A stretch of DNA of 64,000 bases from Chinchilla lanigera (lineage: Eukaryota; Chordata; Mammalia; Rodentia; Chinchillidae), in NCBI RefSeq assembly GCF_000276665.1, contig NW_004955484.1:499375-563374 (forward strand), written 5' to 3'. Positions 24,546 to 37,127 of this stretch are shown piece by piece. The position numbers and the translations under genes are program-made. The notes beneath the pieces are model-generated. The model saw only the letters and a list, made by a program, of their open reading frames with translations. It was not told the DNA's origin and did no database searches. The first letter of the stretch is position 1. Each line of letters opens with the position of its first letter.

Positions 24546-25134
24546 CCCTGGGAGCCACCTGCCCACATTGCTGCTGTAATCTTTGCCATTCCCACAGCTC
24601 ACTCTGCAGGGATGGGACCCTGATTAACAGAGGGAGTGTATGTGGCAACAGCATGGGACCCATCACAGCCTAGAACATTGGTCACTAAGACCCAGTGACT
24701 TGTGTTTCATTTCTCATCCCCACCAGGACAGTGTTAGTGTCAGTAAAAATAAACAGGAAACTCAGAGGAAAGGTAGAGACCTCCATGTGGGTAGTTTTGT
24801 ATCTCGGATTCAGACTCCTGAATCACTTCTTTCTGAGTACATATTTGTGGTTATATTTTCTACCAGTGAAGAAAATAGCAACTCAGGATGCTTAAATTTG
24901 CATGTGCGTTTTATGGGATCAGACCTTGCCTGAGGAAGTATTGCAAATCAGATCAAGACTCTGGAATTTGTGAAAATGGAATTTCAACTTCTTCTTGGTA
25001 CAATTTGTCAAAGAACTGTTATGGCACACCACAGTGGTATATGAAAGATTCTGTAGTCTAATCTGCAGTCCTTTATCTTCTAATGTAGAGGATTCTTCCT
25101 ATGGTGAAATGGGAAAAAACTGCTCAAAATGAAA

Positions 25135-25430
25135 GGAACTGAATGGCGGAAAGGTGAAAAGGAGGAAGGGAAAAGGAAAAAATAAATAAATAAATATGTA
25201 TAGAAGATAATTAAGACAGTTATACTACTAATTGCTATTAGTTCATTTAAAAGAAAGGTTTAGGCCTATATTATGTGATCAGTTTTTCATGCCTGTATCT
25301 TGGAATGTGAGCAAGTACTTTGAAGGTAACAATACACAATGTGCTAACCATTGTTACTCTCCTACAATCTTGTTTTGAAATTTTATACTATTATTTGTAT
25401 TGTTTATATTTCCTTTGTTAAAATTTTAAA
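25135..25430 (+). mobile_element. L1 3'UTR fragment (copy 1 of a local family)
   Basis: Purine-rich stretch (aaaaggaggaagggaaaagg) followed by tactactaattgctattag, gtgagcaagtactttgaagg and caatcttgttttgaaattt. The same order recurs at 26105-26375 and 47380-47500. It is the 3' end of an L1-type LINE. Confidence 0.6.
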
Positions 25431-25483
25431 AAGATTCTTGACCTTTAATTTTCTAATCTAATCTATTAATCTAATATAGAAAG

Positions 25484-25535
25484 TTCTAGACTGTTAATCT
25501 TCTAATATAAAAGATTCTAGAGTGTTAATCTTCTA
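25484..25535. repeat. 31 bp tandem duplication
   Basis: ttctagactgttaatcttct is followed 31 bp later by ttctagagtgttaatcttct; the second copy is partial. Confidence 0.7.
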
Positions 25536-25679
25536 TGACCACAAGGCCATAGTGGAACAACGTCACAGTAAAAGGCTAGAAAGATTAGCACACAAGTAAT
25601 AAGCTACTCCGTTTAGATATTCATTGTATTTTTCGATCCACCTTTGTAGATCCTCAAAATGAAATTTGTGTGTTTTTTA

Positions 25680-25834
25680 GACATTTTGTTTTTACCCTTG
25701 TTTCTTTATACTGTGGTGCAAAACACATAACATTAAAGTTGCAATCTTAATCAATTGTGAAGTTCATAAATGTTAAATCTATTTACATTGCTGTGCAACA
25801 TATCTGTAACATTTTTGATCTTACAAAACCGTGA
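25680..25834 (-). mobile_element. Antisense L1M 3'UTR, piece 1 (interrupted)
   Basis: Reads aaaacacataacattaaagt, then cattgctgtgcaacatatct and gatcttacaaaacc, the terminal 3'UTR of old mammalian L1 in reverse. It stops at 25834 and resumes at 26390 with aaactgagactctgtag in the next consensus position. Confidence 0.65.
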
Positions 25835-26389
25835 TGCTTAGCATCAGCCTAGGAATGGATAAAAAAGATGTGGTATTTTTATACAATGGAGTATTACTCA
25901 GCTATAAAAAAGATAAACTTGAGGCTTTTATAGGCAAATGGATGCAACTAGAGACCATACTCACAAGTGAAATATGTGTAAATATTCCAGAAGAATCACA
26001 TGTGTAAATATCATATTGTCTTCCTAGTGTAAGAAACTGAAAGAGTAAATAAAATACAAAATCTACAATAAATATTGTGAAAGGGAAGGAAACTACTCAA
26101 AAAGAAAAAAAGTTGGAATAAGGTAAAGGAGAAAGGAAGGAAGGAAAAAAAATAAATATATATATCTCACAAGACAGTTAAGATAATTGTACTACTCATT
26201 TCTATTAGCTCATGAAAGGAGTAGTTAGTGCTTATAATGTTTGATAAATTTTACATGCCTTTATCTGGTCATCTGAGCAACTACTCTGAAGATAGCAATA
26301 TCCAATATAATAACCACTGTCAATTTCCTATCATCTTGTTTTGAAATTCTGTATTGTTTTCATTGTTTTTTTATTCTCTTTAAAATAGA
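25835..26389 (+). mobile_element. Sense L1 3' tail nested in an antisense L1
   Basis: Sense L1 3' sequence: gaatggataaaaaagatgtgg, acaatggagtattactcagc, atggatgcaactagagacc, then a purine-rich tail and tcttgttttgaaattc. Flanks aaaaccgtga (25825-25834) and aaaactgaga (26390-26399) agree at 8 of 10 positions and could be an eroded target duplication. Confidence 0.65.
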
Positions 26390-26431
26390 AAAACTGAGAC
26401 TCTGTAGTCATTAAACACTACCCCATCCCAC

Positions 26432-26438
26432 ATACGTG

Positions 26439-26478
<40 letters not shown>
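26432..26478. repeat. Alternating (CG)n(CA)n microsatellite
   Basis: acgtgcacgcgcgcgcacac followed by about 12 CA units, all alternating purine-pyrimidine, inside the antisense L1. Confidence 0.95.
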
Positions 26479-26482
<4 letters not shown>

Positions 26483-27991
26483 GCTCTTGCTAACACTTTT
26501 CTAACCTCTTGTTCCATTATTATGATTACTTTAGATATTTCATATGAGGGATATCATTCAGTATACATCCTTTTGTAACAGGATCGTTCCACTTAGCATA
26601 ATGTCCTTAAATTTTATCCATGCTTCAGTATGTGATGGTGTATTCCATTATGTATGCATACCACACCTTTTTCATCCATGTACAAGTATAGAGTCCGGAT
26701 ACTTCCAACTTCTGGCTATACTAAATAGTGGTACAACAAACATGAGTGTGCAAATAACACTTTGCAATGTAGCTTTCAGTTGTCTTAGATATGTACCCAG
26801 AAGTGCTGGGTCATGTAAATTATATTTTTAATTTTTTGAGGAATCTTTCAATACTGGTTTTCACAGCAGATGTACCATTTTATATTCCCATCAATGTTGC
26901 AGAAGATTTCAAATTTCTCTGCTTCTTCTCCAAAATATTTCACTTTCTATTGATAATGGCAATACTAATGGGTATAAAGAGATAGTGTATTGTGATTTTC
27001 ATTTGTATTTCTCTTATAGTTAGCAATGTTAGGCATCTTTTATGAGCTTGTTTGTCATCTGTGGAGAATTATCTATTATTTTGTGCATTTTAATAAGATT
27101 ATTTTGTTTTGTTTTTTAGATTTGTTTTGATATTTTAAATTTTATTTTCCTTTTCTCCATTTCACTTATTTCTAATCTAGCCTTTATTCTTTCCTTCTTT
27201 CCCCTAACTTTTACTTTCCCCTAACTTTTACTTTTATTTTCATTTTGCTAGTTTGTTGAGGTGTAAAATTTGGCTATTGGTTTGAAATCTTTATTTTGTA
27301 ATGTATGTGTTTACCATTATGAATGTCCTTCTTGGTGTTGCTTTCATGGTAATTCACAACTTTGATATGCTATCTTTTGTTGTGGTTTGCCTTCAAATAT
27401 TTTTAAAATTCACTTATCTCTTCTTCAGCTCCCTCATTGTTTAAAATTCTTTTAAATTTCCATCTTTGTGTGGATTTCTCTGTTCTCTTTCTTCTTTTCT
27501 TCCTAGCTTCATTTCACTGGGTTAGAAAATATGCTTTGCATGATTTCAGTCTTCTCAAACTTGTTAAGATTTATTTGGGGGCCTAAAATGTGCCCTGTCA
27601 TGTTGCATGGCCACTTGGAAATGTAGTCCATGTTCTTTGCATGGAATGCCTTTTCCTATCCTTTCACTTCTATCCTGTATGTCCTCAGATCTAAAGTTTA
27701 AAAAATCCAAAGTGAGTATCCTATAAACAGGATATCATTGGGTCTTGTTTTTTATTCATTCAGCTGATCTGTATCTTTATAGTGAAAACACTTAATCCAT
27801 TTATATTTAAAGTAATTACTGATGGTAAATAACTTTTTTATTAGCCCATGTTTGTGATATACTTGGAAAGAATGCATATCCTATGGGTGCTGGGTGGACT
27901 GCTTTCTATGTACATGTTAGGTCTAAAGAATGCTGTTTAAGTCCTTTGTCTTCCTTTTTAGCCTCTACGTAGTTGTATCAGTCACGGAAAG

Positions 27992-28140
27992 TAGCTGGGC
28001 ACAGTTGCATGAGCCTGTAATCCCAGCTACTTGAGAGGGTGAGGCATGAGGATCTCTTGAGCCCAGAAAATAAAGACCAGCTGACTCATCATAACAACAC
28101 TGCCTCAAAAAATTATTTTAAATCATAAAATAAAATACTG
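27992..28140 (+). mobile_element. B1/7SL-type SINE monomer in L1
   Basis: tagctgggcacagttgcatg, cctgtaatcccagctacttg, gaggcatgaggatctcttga, then a tail around ctgcctcaaaaaatt. It lacks the second-half duplication of rodent B1 and resembles proto-B1/free-monomer types. Confidence 0.7.
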
Positions 28141-29099
28141 AAAGTACAGTATTGATAATGCCAAATATATTGTGTCATTCTCCTTTTTCTCTTCAGTTGT
28201 ATTTTGGTCCTCTTCATATATGTGAGAGTTCTACTATAGGTATATTCATGTTTATAGGTGTTATATCTTCCTGGTGAGCTGATCCTTTTATCATTATGTG
28301 TCCTCCTTTTTCTCTGGTAAAACCATTTGTCTTATAATTTTGTATGGCCACCTTTGCTGTCTTTATGTTTCTGTGCAAGGAATGCCTTTTTCCTATCCTT
28401 TCACTTCTGTCTTGCATGCCCTTAGATCTAAAGTTTAAAAAATCCAAAGTGAGTATCCTATAAACAGGATATCATTGGGTCTTGTTTTTTATTCATTCAG
28501 CTAATCTGTATCTTTATAGTGAAGATACTTGGTCCATTTATATTTAAAGTAATTACTGATAGGAAATAACTTATTTTTTTGATTAGCCCATGTTTGCAAT
28601 ACATAATGAATACATACATTCATCACAGGAAGTTGGTACAGGCACATATTGCATCTTAGGCCTTCTTGCTTCCCCATAGCCTCCTCTCCCTCCCATCCTC
28701 CCCATCCCTATCCTCTTTCCATCTGTTTTTCTCATGATTACACTGATAGTATGAGTTTTGCAGAGGAGAACCACCATCACATCATATCAAGATTCCAAAT
28801 GAATAACCTGATTCATCATTGAAAATGTTGACCTTGAGCAGTTGATGGAGGTAGTATAGATTAGGTTCAAGCACCATAAAGTTAGTCCTTATGATCCTTC
28901 TTGCCTCCTCTTGGGAAGGAAGTTACAATGTACAGTCCATTCTTAAAGAGTAGGAATTTATACTTCACTTACCTAAAGGTAGAGTATTTCCAAAAGTCAT
29001 TTGGAATTCTTTTGCATGACAGAGTTGTGTATTCTCTTCCATTTATTTACTTGTTCAGTAATGTAGACTCTTTTATTTTACAGATTACCTTATAAGCCA

Positions 29100-29940
29100 G
29101 TATGACCAAATTTTATATAGTAATATTATATTCTTATTACTTTTCTCATTACGGGTTATTTTTCCTACTTCTTTTCATTCCTGGTAATCTTTGATTGGAT
29201 GCAAGAATTGTGTGAATTTTACATCATTATCTGTTGCATATTTGTGTATATTTACAAATCCTGAGTTTTGCTTTGGGCTGTAATTTAAGTTACAGTACTT
29301 GGAAATGCTTTAATCCATTTGGTCTTGCTTTTACTGTTTTGTCAAGGTGAGTCTAGAGTCAACCTTAACCTGAGGCTAATCATTGCCCATTAGTGGGGCA
29401 AGACTTTCCTGAGTGGTCCAGCTAATGTTCAGTGAATTGATCCTCTTGTCCAGTGGGTAAAAATTAACACTGTCCCCAGCCCTCTGAGAGGGATAAACTT
29501 CTTCTGTATAATAGTTTTCAGTATCTGTTCCCAGTCTCGGTTTCCTGTACATATGCACTGTTTCATATTCTCCTGAATACCAAAGAAGAATCCTTCACAG
29601 ATGTCCAGGTTCTCGGTGTAATTCCTCGCTTGCATCCTCTCCTCTAAATTGTAACTGCCTTCATGTTCTCAGACTCATAGATCCCTTTCCTCAACTCAGA
29701 GAATCCACCAGATTCCAGCTAAGTTCCTCCTCCTACACCATAACCTGGAAATTTTCTACAGGCAGTAAACCAAGGCAGCCATCGGGATTGACTTGTTTAT
29801 TTTTCTCTTTTCAGGGATCATTGTCCTTTGCCGCTTCATATCAAGTATCTTAAAGCCATTATTTTATATATTATGCCTGTTTATTTTGTTTCAGTTGAAA
29901 GGTTAAGTCTGATCCCTGTTTCTCTGTATTGGTAGAGATA
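29100..29940 (-). mobile_element. Old L1M-type LINE segment, antisense (probable)
   Basis: Phrases familiar from antisense L1M 3' regions in mammals: ttcctggtaatctttgattg, gtggggcaagactttcctga, gtgtaattcctcgcttgcat, cctctcctctaaattgtaac, tttctcttttcagggatcat, then tttcagttgaaaggttaagt. I assign the class with moderate confidence only. Confidence 0.5.
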
Positions 29941-31234
29941 TAAAAACTGATGGCATCTCATGATTCTATTATCCATAAGTGAAAAAACTATTACATGAAA
30001 AGTCATCTTTGTACACTACATCCTTGAACATCTGTGAGAGATTGAAAAGCTAGAAAAGAAGGAAAGTATTTTAAAAGTCTCTTTACTAAAATATTTACAT
30101 AAATGCTCTCATCTTTAATATCACAAGGCATCGAAATATCAATATCCACTGATAGATTTTTTTCCATTGTCATTCTTGATTGACATACCTCTTTTCATAG
30201 AGGAAAAATGTCTAACTTCAAATCAACGTTAACTTTTCATATGATAACAATAGATATGTTGAACTGAAGAGAGATTTTAGGAACAAGAAAACAAATCTTT
30301 TATTGCATTATATTGTTTTAAATATATTTATAAGACAAAATAATTAACTCCTTAAACAGATATAGTTTTATGCATAAAATTCAAGCATGATAAATAGGTG
30401 AGATTGTCTCATCTGAGCATCGTAAATTTTGGCCATTTCTGTAGGGACTGACCATGATTTATGGGAGAGGAAAGATGACCTGATTTAAGAGGCCTGGACA
30501 GAAAATGAATACACACAGTGTAAAAGCTGGAGTCTGGTAAGGGAGGAGGATGATGAAGAAGCGGGTAGTTAGACTGTCAAAAATGGTTTTGGCTCTTGTA
30601 CAGTTCTGTCTTAGTGAAACCCTATGACTATAGTAGTCAGAGTTTCTCTTCTCCGCTACAAAAAGCTTTTCCCAATAGGAATGCATAATGTTAGAAAATA
30701 TCATGCTTAGATTTGTGATGTCTTTAGAGCAAACTGATTTAAGCATAAGAGACCATAGCTACTACTCACAAAAAAAGAATTCAGTAAATAAGGACTTTGA
30801 AATTTTTTTGTATCTACCCAGTATTTATGTTTAAGAACTTTAGAATGCCTCACGGAGAGTTTTCATTTCTTGGAATAATGAAGCAGAAACAGATTTGGCC
30901 TCGGGCAGGTCCAGGGAAATCAAATCAACCCACCAACTAGATCTTCAGATCTACAACACATAGCGGGTTTCATGCCCCGCAGCTGATGTGCCTTAGGGAG
31001 CAATTCTCCAACTCTCAGGTAGAAAACTACTGCTACAGCAGACCAAGGATGGCTGGGGTTAATCTCCTACAAGTAAAATTGGTCATTACTTTTGCAAATG
31101 CAGTAGTAATCACATCTTTATAGTAACAAGCAAAGGAAGACAGCGGTTACAGGGTTCATGAGCTTTCTTAAAGAGACCAGCTCACTTTCTATGTGCTATC
31201 TGAGAGCTATTGGGAAGTCAGTCCAATAAGGTGG

Positions 31235-32165
31235 ATGCTATTCCATCTCATCCCAGAAAGAATGGCTATTATCAAAAAATCAACCAATAACAAATGCTGG
31301 CAGGGCTGTGGGGGGAAAGGAGCCCTTTTCTCTCCACTGTTGGTGGGAGTCTAGACTGGTGCAACCATTTTGGAAATCAGTGTGGAGATTCCTCAAAAAA
31401 TTAAAACTAGAGGTTCCATTTGACCCAGTTGTTCCCCTTCTTGGTATCTTCCTGAAGGAATTAAAACATCATACCACAGTGATAAATGCACACCCATGTT
31501 TACAGTGGTACAGCTTGTAAAAGCTAAATCTTGGAAAAAGCCCTAATGCCCATGGATCCATAAATGGATAAAGATACGGGTATTTTTTATACACTGGAGT
31601 ACTCCTCTGCCATGAAGGATAAACTTGGGACATTTCAGGTAAATGGATGCACCTTGAGACCATACTCTTAACTGAAGTAAATTGGACACACATGTTCAAA
31701 CATCACATAGTTTCTCTGATGTGAGAAATTGAAAGTGTAAATAAAGGACCAAAATGTATAATAGATCCTGTGAAATAGGAAGAAAATGTTCTAATGGGAA
31801 AGGGAACACTGGACATGGTGGCTCATGCCTGTAATCCCAGGACTTGGGTGGCCGAGGCAGGAGGATTGTTGCAAGTTTGAGGCCAGCCTGGGCTACAAAG
31901 TAAGCTTAAGGCCAGCCTGAACTGCATAGTGAGACCCTGTCTCAAAAAGACAAAGAAAAAAGGAAAAGGGAACTGCGGCAGGGAAAGAGGAAGGGAAACG
32001 GGAAAAAATGGAAACAAAGCTTTTGTAAATAAAGAGCTGAGGAAGGGTTGAAGGGAGGGGAGGAAAAAGGGGTAAAAAGAAGAGCCAAGATATATCATGT
32101 AAGGGTACAAACTCTATATGATGATTTCTGCTGTTCTGTTTATCTAAAATGTACCAAAAAATAAA
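31235..32165 (+). mobile_element. L1 3' end with B1 insertion
   Basis: Sense L1 3' phrases: agaatggctattatcaaaaa, aacaaatgctggcagggctg, ttggaaatcagtgtggagat, tggatgcaccttgagaccat and a purine-rich 3'UTR. It ends near ataaattaattaatttcaac. The 70-codon frame at 31308-31520 is an L1 remnant, not a gene. Confidence 0.8.
31808..31964 (+). mobile_element. B1 SINE
   Basis: gctcatgcctgtaatcccag, gaggccagcctgggctac, then a second aaggccagcctgaactgc, the internal duplication of rodent B1, and gagaccctgtctc. Flanked by aaagggaac at 31799-31807 and 31965-31973. Confidence 0.9.
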
Positions 32166-32349
32166 TTAATTAATTTCAACTGACTGAAATAAATTCCCTA
32201 GACTACTTGTAGATAATATGTTACCAGTAAAAGCTGACTGCTACGACCAGGGTGATAAGTAAGAGAAAGAGCACATGCAGGTTAACTTCCCAAAGGTATG
32301 CAACAAGCAGTTTTCTAATACAAATTAATTTGCATAATCTCACGTTCCT

Positions 32350-32935
32350 TGAGACATAATCATGATAGCCAAAGTATGGAGTCAATCTAGTCTATGCTAA
32401 CTGATGAATGGATAAAAAAATGTGGTAGGTACACATAATGGAATACTACTCAACTTGTAAAGACAAGGAAATTCTGTTATTTGTGGCAACATGAATGAAC
32501 CTGAAATACATGGTAAGGTAAATGGGACAGGCATCGAAAGTCAACTATCACATGATCTCACTTAGGCGGAGAACGTAAAAGAGTTGAACTCATGGAAGCA
32601 GAGAGTAGAACGGGCTTACCGGAAGTCAGAAAGCGGGGTGTGGGAAGATGTTGGTCAAAGGATCCAAAATTTCTGTAACGTTAGACAGGAGGAATAAATT
32701 TGAGATATCAGTTATATGTTCTTGTGACTATAATTAATAATAATTTATTATATTCTCGAAAAATTACTGAGTTGATTTTAAGTATTCTCACCACCAAAAG
32801 ATATGCAAAGTAATGTATATGTTCCTTAGTCCCACTTAGCCCTTCCACGGTGTGTGCCTGCCTCAAATGATCATGTTGTATGTGATAAAGTTTATACTAT
32901 TTTCATTTGTCAATTCAAATAAATTTAAAAAACAA
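32350..32935 (+). mobile_element. L1M 3' end
   Basis: Sense phrases in order: actgatgaatggataaaaaa, ataatggaatactactcaac, tcacatgatctcacttagg, catggaagcagagagtagaa, aaaagatatgcaaagtaatg, ending aaataaatttaaaaaac. Confidence 0.8.
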
Positions 32936-34385
32936 ATTAGTATTTATACTCTGCCTCAAGTTTTAAAATGAAATGTCTTGGATGTAAGAATTACACACTT
33001 CCAGGAGAAAACAGAATGCTAAAAAAATAGGGTCTTAAAAACAGAGCAAAAATGATTACAAATAAGATTTAGAAAATATAGCTAAATTTAAGGAAATGGT
33101 GAAGGAAATATGGCTGAGAGTAAGAGTTCGAAGTTCGGCTCCTTTAAGCCGTGAGAAGTAGTCCTCAAATTTCTTTCTAAACCTTGGTATTCACCTCTCC
33201 CTCCTAGACTGGTTGCGAATACTATATGAGAATAATTAATGCTAAGTAATCCATGCATATGTATAGTTTTATATATAGTCATATTTCAGTTATAAATATT
33301 AAATTTATGCCAGACTTTGAGTATACAGCTTTATAGAGACCTTCTCTTTACTTCCCATACTATAAGGAGAATCTGATAAATGGTTCTTAATATCATAAAT
33401 TCAAAAATAAACCAAGAAACTTTTTTAAAAACTGCCAGGTATACTAATAATTATATATGGTCCACTAAGTGTTTAGTCTCATCTAACCAATGTGTAATAT
33501 ACTCAGCCTTATATTTTAGATCGTATATCACAGGTATGATATTTTCCACAGAATGTTAGACAGATGTGACAAAACGTTAAACAGATGTGACAGAATGTTA
33601 CATTTGCATCCTTTAAATTCCTATATCTGTCATATTTTTGGATGATGCTACCCCTGAGCAATTTTTGCACTTAAAAAAATAAATTATTGAAGTCCATCAT
33701 ATCCATCCTTTCTTTGTTGGAAAAGCTACTCCCAAAATGATGTGAAACATTTTCAGCTTAAATCCTTGCAAAATCCTTTTACTTCATTGAATGCCAGGTT
33801 AAATTAAGAGAGTCAAAATTTCTTGCATGAGAAGTTCCATTTAAATTCCACTGAATGTAGATCCACTGTCAGATTAGGATTATTATTCTATTTTATGTGG
33901 GTGTACATTCTTAACTTATTATTTCTTATAACTTAAAGACACAAATTATTACATATTTATTAAATCTAAATATACATATACACATAAATGTATAGTTTTA
34001 TATATAGTTATATTTCAATAATGGCAATATTTAAATTATGTCAGACCTTAGGTGTAGAGTTTTATAGGTACATTCCCTCTACTTGACTCATTTCAAGAAA
34101 ATTCCAGTGCAATTAGATCTCTATCAAACAGATGTATATATAAACTGTAAAGCTAAACACTTTTAAATGATTTGTACTTTCAAACAATGACCCTATTTAT
34201 TCTACTAAACATATAAAGGAAAAATAAGAAAGTCATGGATCCTCTTATAAATATCTCATAGGATCATATATTGTCAAAAATCATTGACCTGACTATTAAA
34301 TAAGCTATTTTTTTTCTGGCAAATATGAATCCATATCCAGGTTCATTAAAAGAAAAACTCACAAAAGCCTGCTGTCTCCTCTTGA

Positions 34386-34392
<7 letters not shown>

Positions 34393-34416
<24 letters not shown>

Positions 34417-34469
34417 TCAGGTACCGGGAACCAAACTCATGACCTCGCGCTTGCCAGGCAGGTGCTGTA
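34393..34469 (-). mobile_element. 5'-truncated ID SINE
   Basis: T-run then ggtaccgggaaccaaactc to ccaggcaggtgctgtac; the terminal segment ending cccagcccc is missing. Perfect 15 bp duplication cctcttgatttttag at 34378-34392 and 34470-34484. Confidence 0.92.
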
Positions 34470-34656
34470 CCTCTTGATTTTTAGAAAGTAATATTTGGCA
34501 CAATGACAAAGATGTATTCATTCATAAAATATTGTCCAAAGAAGATATAAAATTGATCAAAAAATTATTTTTGATTGTCATATTTTAGGTTGGCCAGTTT
34601 TTATTGTTTTATAAGGAACATAAAAATAAAGTTGATGATTATGAAAATATTATAAA

Positions 34657-34800
34657 GCTGGTCATAGTGGTGCACGCCTATCATCCCAGCACTAGGGAGG
34701 TTGAGGCAGGAAGGTCCCTGTGAGTTTGAGGCCAGCCTGGGCTACATAGTGAGTTCAAGGCCAGCCTGAACTATACAGAAAGACCATGTCTCCAAAAACA
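34657..34800 (+). mobile_element. B1 SINE
   Basis: gctggtcatagtggtgcacg, then two related blocks gaggccagcctgggctac and aaggccagcctgaactat, then accatgtctccaaaaaca. Confidence 0.9.
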
Positions 34801-34961
34801 GTACAATTTTTTACTAGTTGTTAAATAATCTTACGAGACAGGTACTACATTTCAGCCCAAATTTATTGTATGAAAACTACTCTAAAAATTTAGCAGCTGA
34901 AGACAGCAATGACTTATTATATCTGATACCTAGCTAGCTAGAAATCTAAGATTGGCTCTCT

Positions 34962-35003
34962 TGCATGTTTGGTCACTGGACGCCACTGAGCTATAACCCC
35001 AGT
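34962..35003 (-). mobile_element. ID SINE fragment
   Basis: Antisense 5' end only: cttgcatg, then gccactgagctataacccc. Short and old. Confidence 0.5.
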
Positions 35004-35535
35004 GCTGGAGCTCTCCACCTAAGTACACTGTCTTTCCAGGGAGGTCTTGGGCAGTGATCAAAGAGGATGGGATTTAAGATGCAAGGTTCCTTAAAGCCTG
35101 ATCTCTAGAGGTCACACCATGTCACTCTCTCCATTTGTCAAAGCAAGCCCCAAGTCCAGCCCAGGCTTAAGAGGGTGCAGAAATAGATGCCACTTCCGTA
35201 AGGAAAGAGTGACAGTGTCATGTTGCAAAGACAAGTTTCTTCTGGAAAGAGAAGAATTTGTAGCTATGAAACAGCCTATCTCATGCCAAGTCTTCTTTTT
35301 ATCTTTGTTTTCTCGCATGGAAAAATGTTATACCTCCACAATACAGATGCTGCATCTGTCTGACTTTAATAATATAAATTGAAGAGATAAATTTAAAAAT
35401 TATTTTGGTCTTTATCAATTTTTCCAAAACTTTTCCTTGATTTTTGTATATTAAAATCATTACTTTTGGAGATGAGATAAATTTACATTTTATATAGTGT
35501 TGAAAACATCATATTCTCAACAGTGAACTAACCTT

Positions 35536-35626
35536 GGGGCTGGGGTTATAGCTCAGTGGAAGAGTGTGTGCCTAGCATACTCAGGGCTCTGGGTTCAGTA
35601 CCAGCACCCAAAAATAAATAAATAAC
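35536..35626 (+). mobile_element. ID SINE, older subfamily
   Basis: ggggctggggttatagctc, later gtgtgcctagcatactcagg, gggttcagtaccagcaccc and an aaataaataaat tail. It lacks the GGTACCGG-type end of the young copies. Confidence 0.85.
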
Positions 35627-37127
35627 CCAACTAAGAAATGAGCTGACCCTACAGAGAGGGGTTTATGCTTGTGTTAAGCAAAAATGACAAGTGAAAAGAG
35701 CCTGCTAACTGTCTATAAATAATAACTTGCCTATTAAGAATTTTGTAACTATAGACCTGGAATCATTTTTTCTAGAAAGGACCCACCTTCACCCAATTCT
35801 TTTTAACTTCTTATTTTTTATTCACTATCACACTTTGATACCACATTCCTATGTAAATAAAAAAAAACATGTTATGAAACACAGGAAATTTAATACAGAA
35901 TTTTTTTAGAGGCATATTGAAAGAGCTGTGACAGCAGAAGAGAAGATGGTACAAAGATCAGTAGCTGCCAGGAAACAAGACCACCCTTGGTTTGAAGAAG
36001 CACAGTGTTCATTTAGTTACCCAGAGCACACGGTACTGTGCTTCCGGGGATCTACTGTCACAGCCAGGCTGCCTGAGCAGACGCCCAGAACAGTGCCTAC
36101 CCTGGTCTCTACCAGTCTGAGTCCTACTACCATACCCCTTGCTACGCCTACCACAAATCTCGGGAAAGAAGTAGCTGCTTCTCTCTTCCTTTCCCCTCCC
36201 ATTAGTTGAACCAATCAAGAATAGAGGTTATAGGAGTCTGCAAAATGTACCTATGGCTTCCCAGGCTCATAATAGAGCAGAGTTCTGAAAGTCAAGGAAC
36301 ACCATTCAGAGAAAGATGGCCAATGATCAGCACGGTCAATTGTGACTGCACATGTTTGTTGGGGTCACGGTGGTGGTGATGATGCGTACATATCCAAGTG
36401 ACTCTTGAGCAACTTCTACTGTGAGTTCTGTGATAACACAAAAATGAGGTGATCCCAGGAAAGAAACATAACAAAGTGGAAGATAAGAGGAGGGTAAATA
36501 TAAATTGGAATTTAGTTTTTAGGAGTCTAATAAGTAACTGCTTGACAAAGAGAAGGACTTTCCAGGGAGACAAAATAACTGTTTGTTCTGGTTTGTTTTG
36601 TTTATAACCAAATCTAAAATGTAAATTTGAAAGACAGTTGTTCTAGGACGGATAGCATTTTAAAAGCTTATTATTTATTAACAGGATTAAGACAGTTGGG
36701 CAAGAAGTTAAAGTTAGAATTCATTTAGGTTTACCGAAAAGTGGCATCTCTTTTTGAGTACATCAGCAAAGCATTTTAAACCTTTCCCTGTCTAAGGACA
36801 AGCAAGAACTAAGCATATTTCCCATGTTACCAGACCAATTTTATCCCTTTTATACTTTAAATGGTCACTAGTTTACTTCCCTCTCCTCTCTAACTTTTAA
36901 GAACGTTTACCTGAAGCACCAGGGGGATTGGCTCCGTGGGAAGCAGCTGCTAAATTCCACGAGATTGCACTTTGCAGAAGCATAATAAATATGTGGTAGC
37001 GCTATCTCCCCCGTGAGGAATACACTAGAATATGTGGCACTCACTTTCTCTTTCTCAAATTGCTTCTAAAAGCATTATTCTGTCCAGAATGACGGAAATC
37101 CCACAGGTCACTGGATCAGAGTTAGAA

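Larger units (their letters stand above)
26390..28597 (-). mobile_element. Antisense L1M 3'UTR and ORF2-region, piece 2 (rearranged)
   Basis: Starts with 3'UTR phrases (cttagcataatgtccttaaa, gatatgtacccagaagtgct, acatgagtgtgcaaataac) and continues into L1 coding-region antisense (atttgggggcctaaaatgtg, acatgttaggtctaaagaa, tcattgggtcttgttttt). Frames are broken by many stops, so no functional ORF2. It carries a CA repeat (26432-26478), a B1-like SINE (27992-28140) and an extra copied segment (27622-27869). Confidence 0.7.

Noticed and set aside
24257..24673. Overlapping 138- and 119-codon frames on opposite strands
   Set aside because: The region contains a GC-rich MIR; neither frame resembles a protein family or has exon borders.
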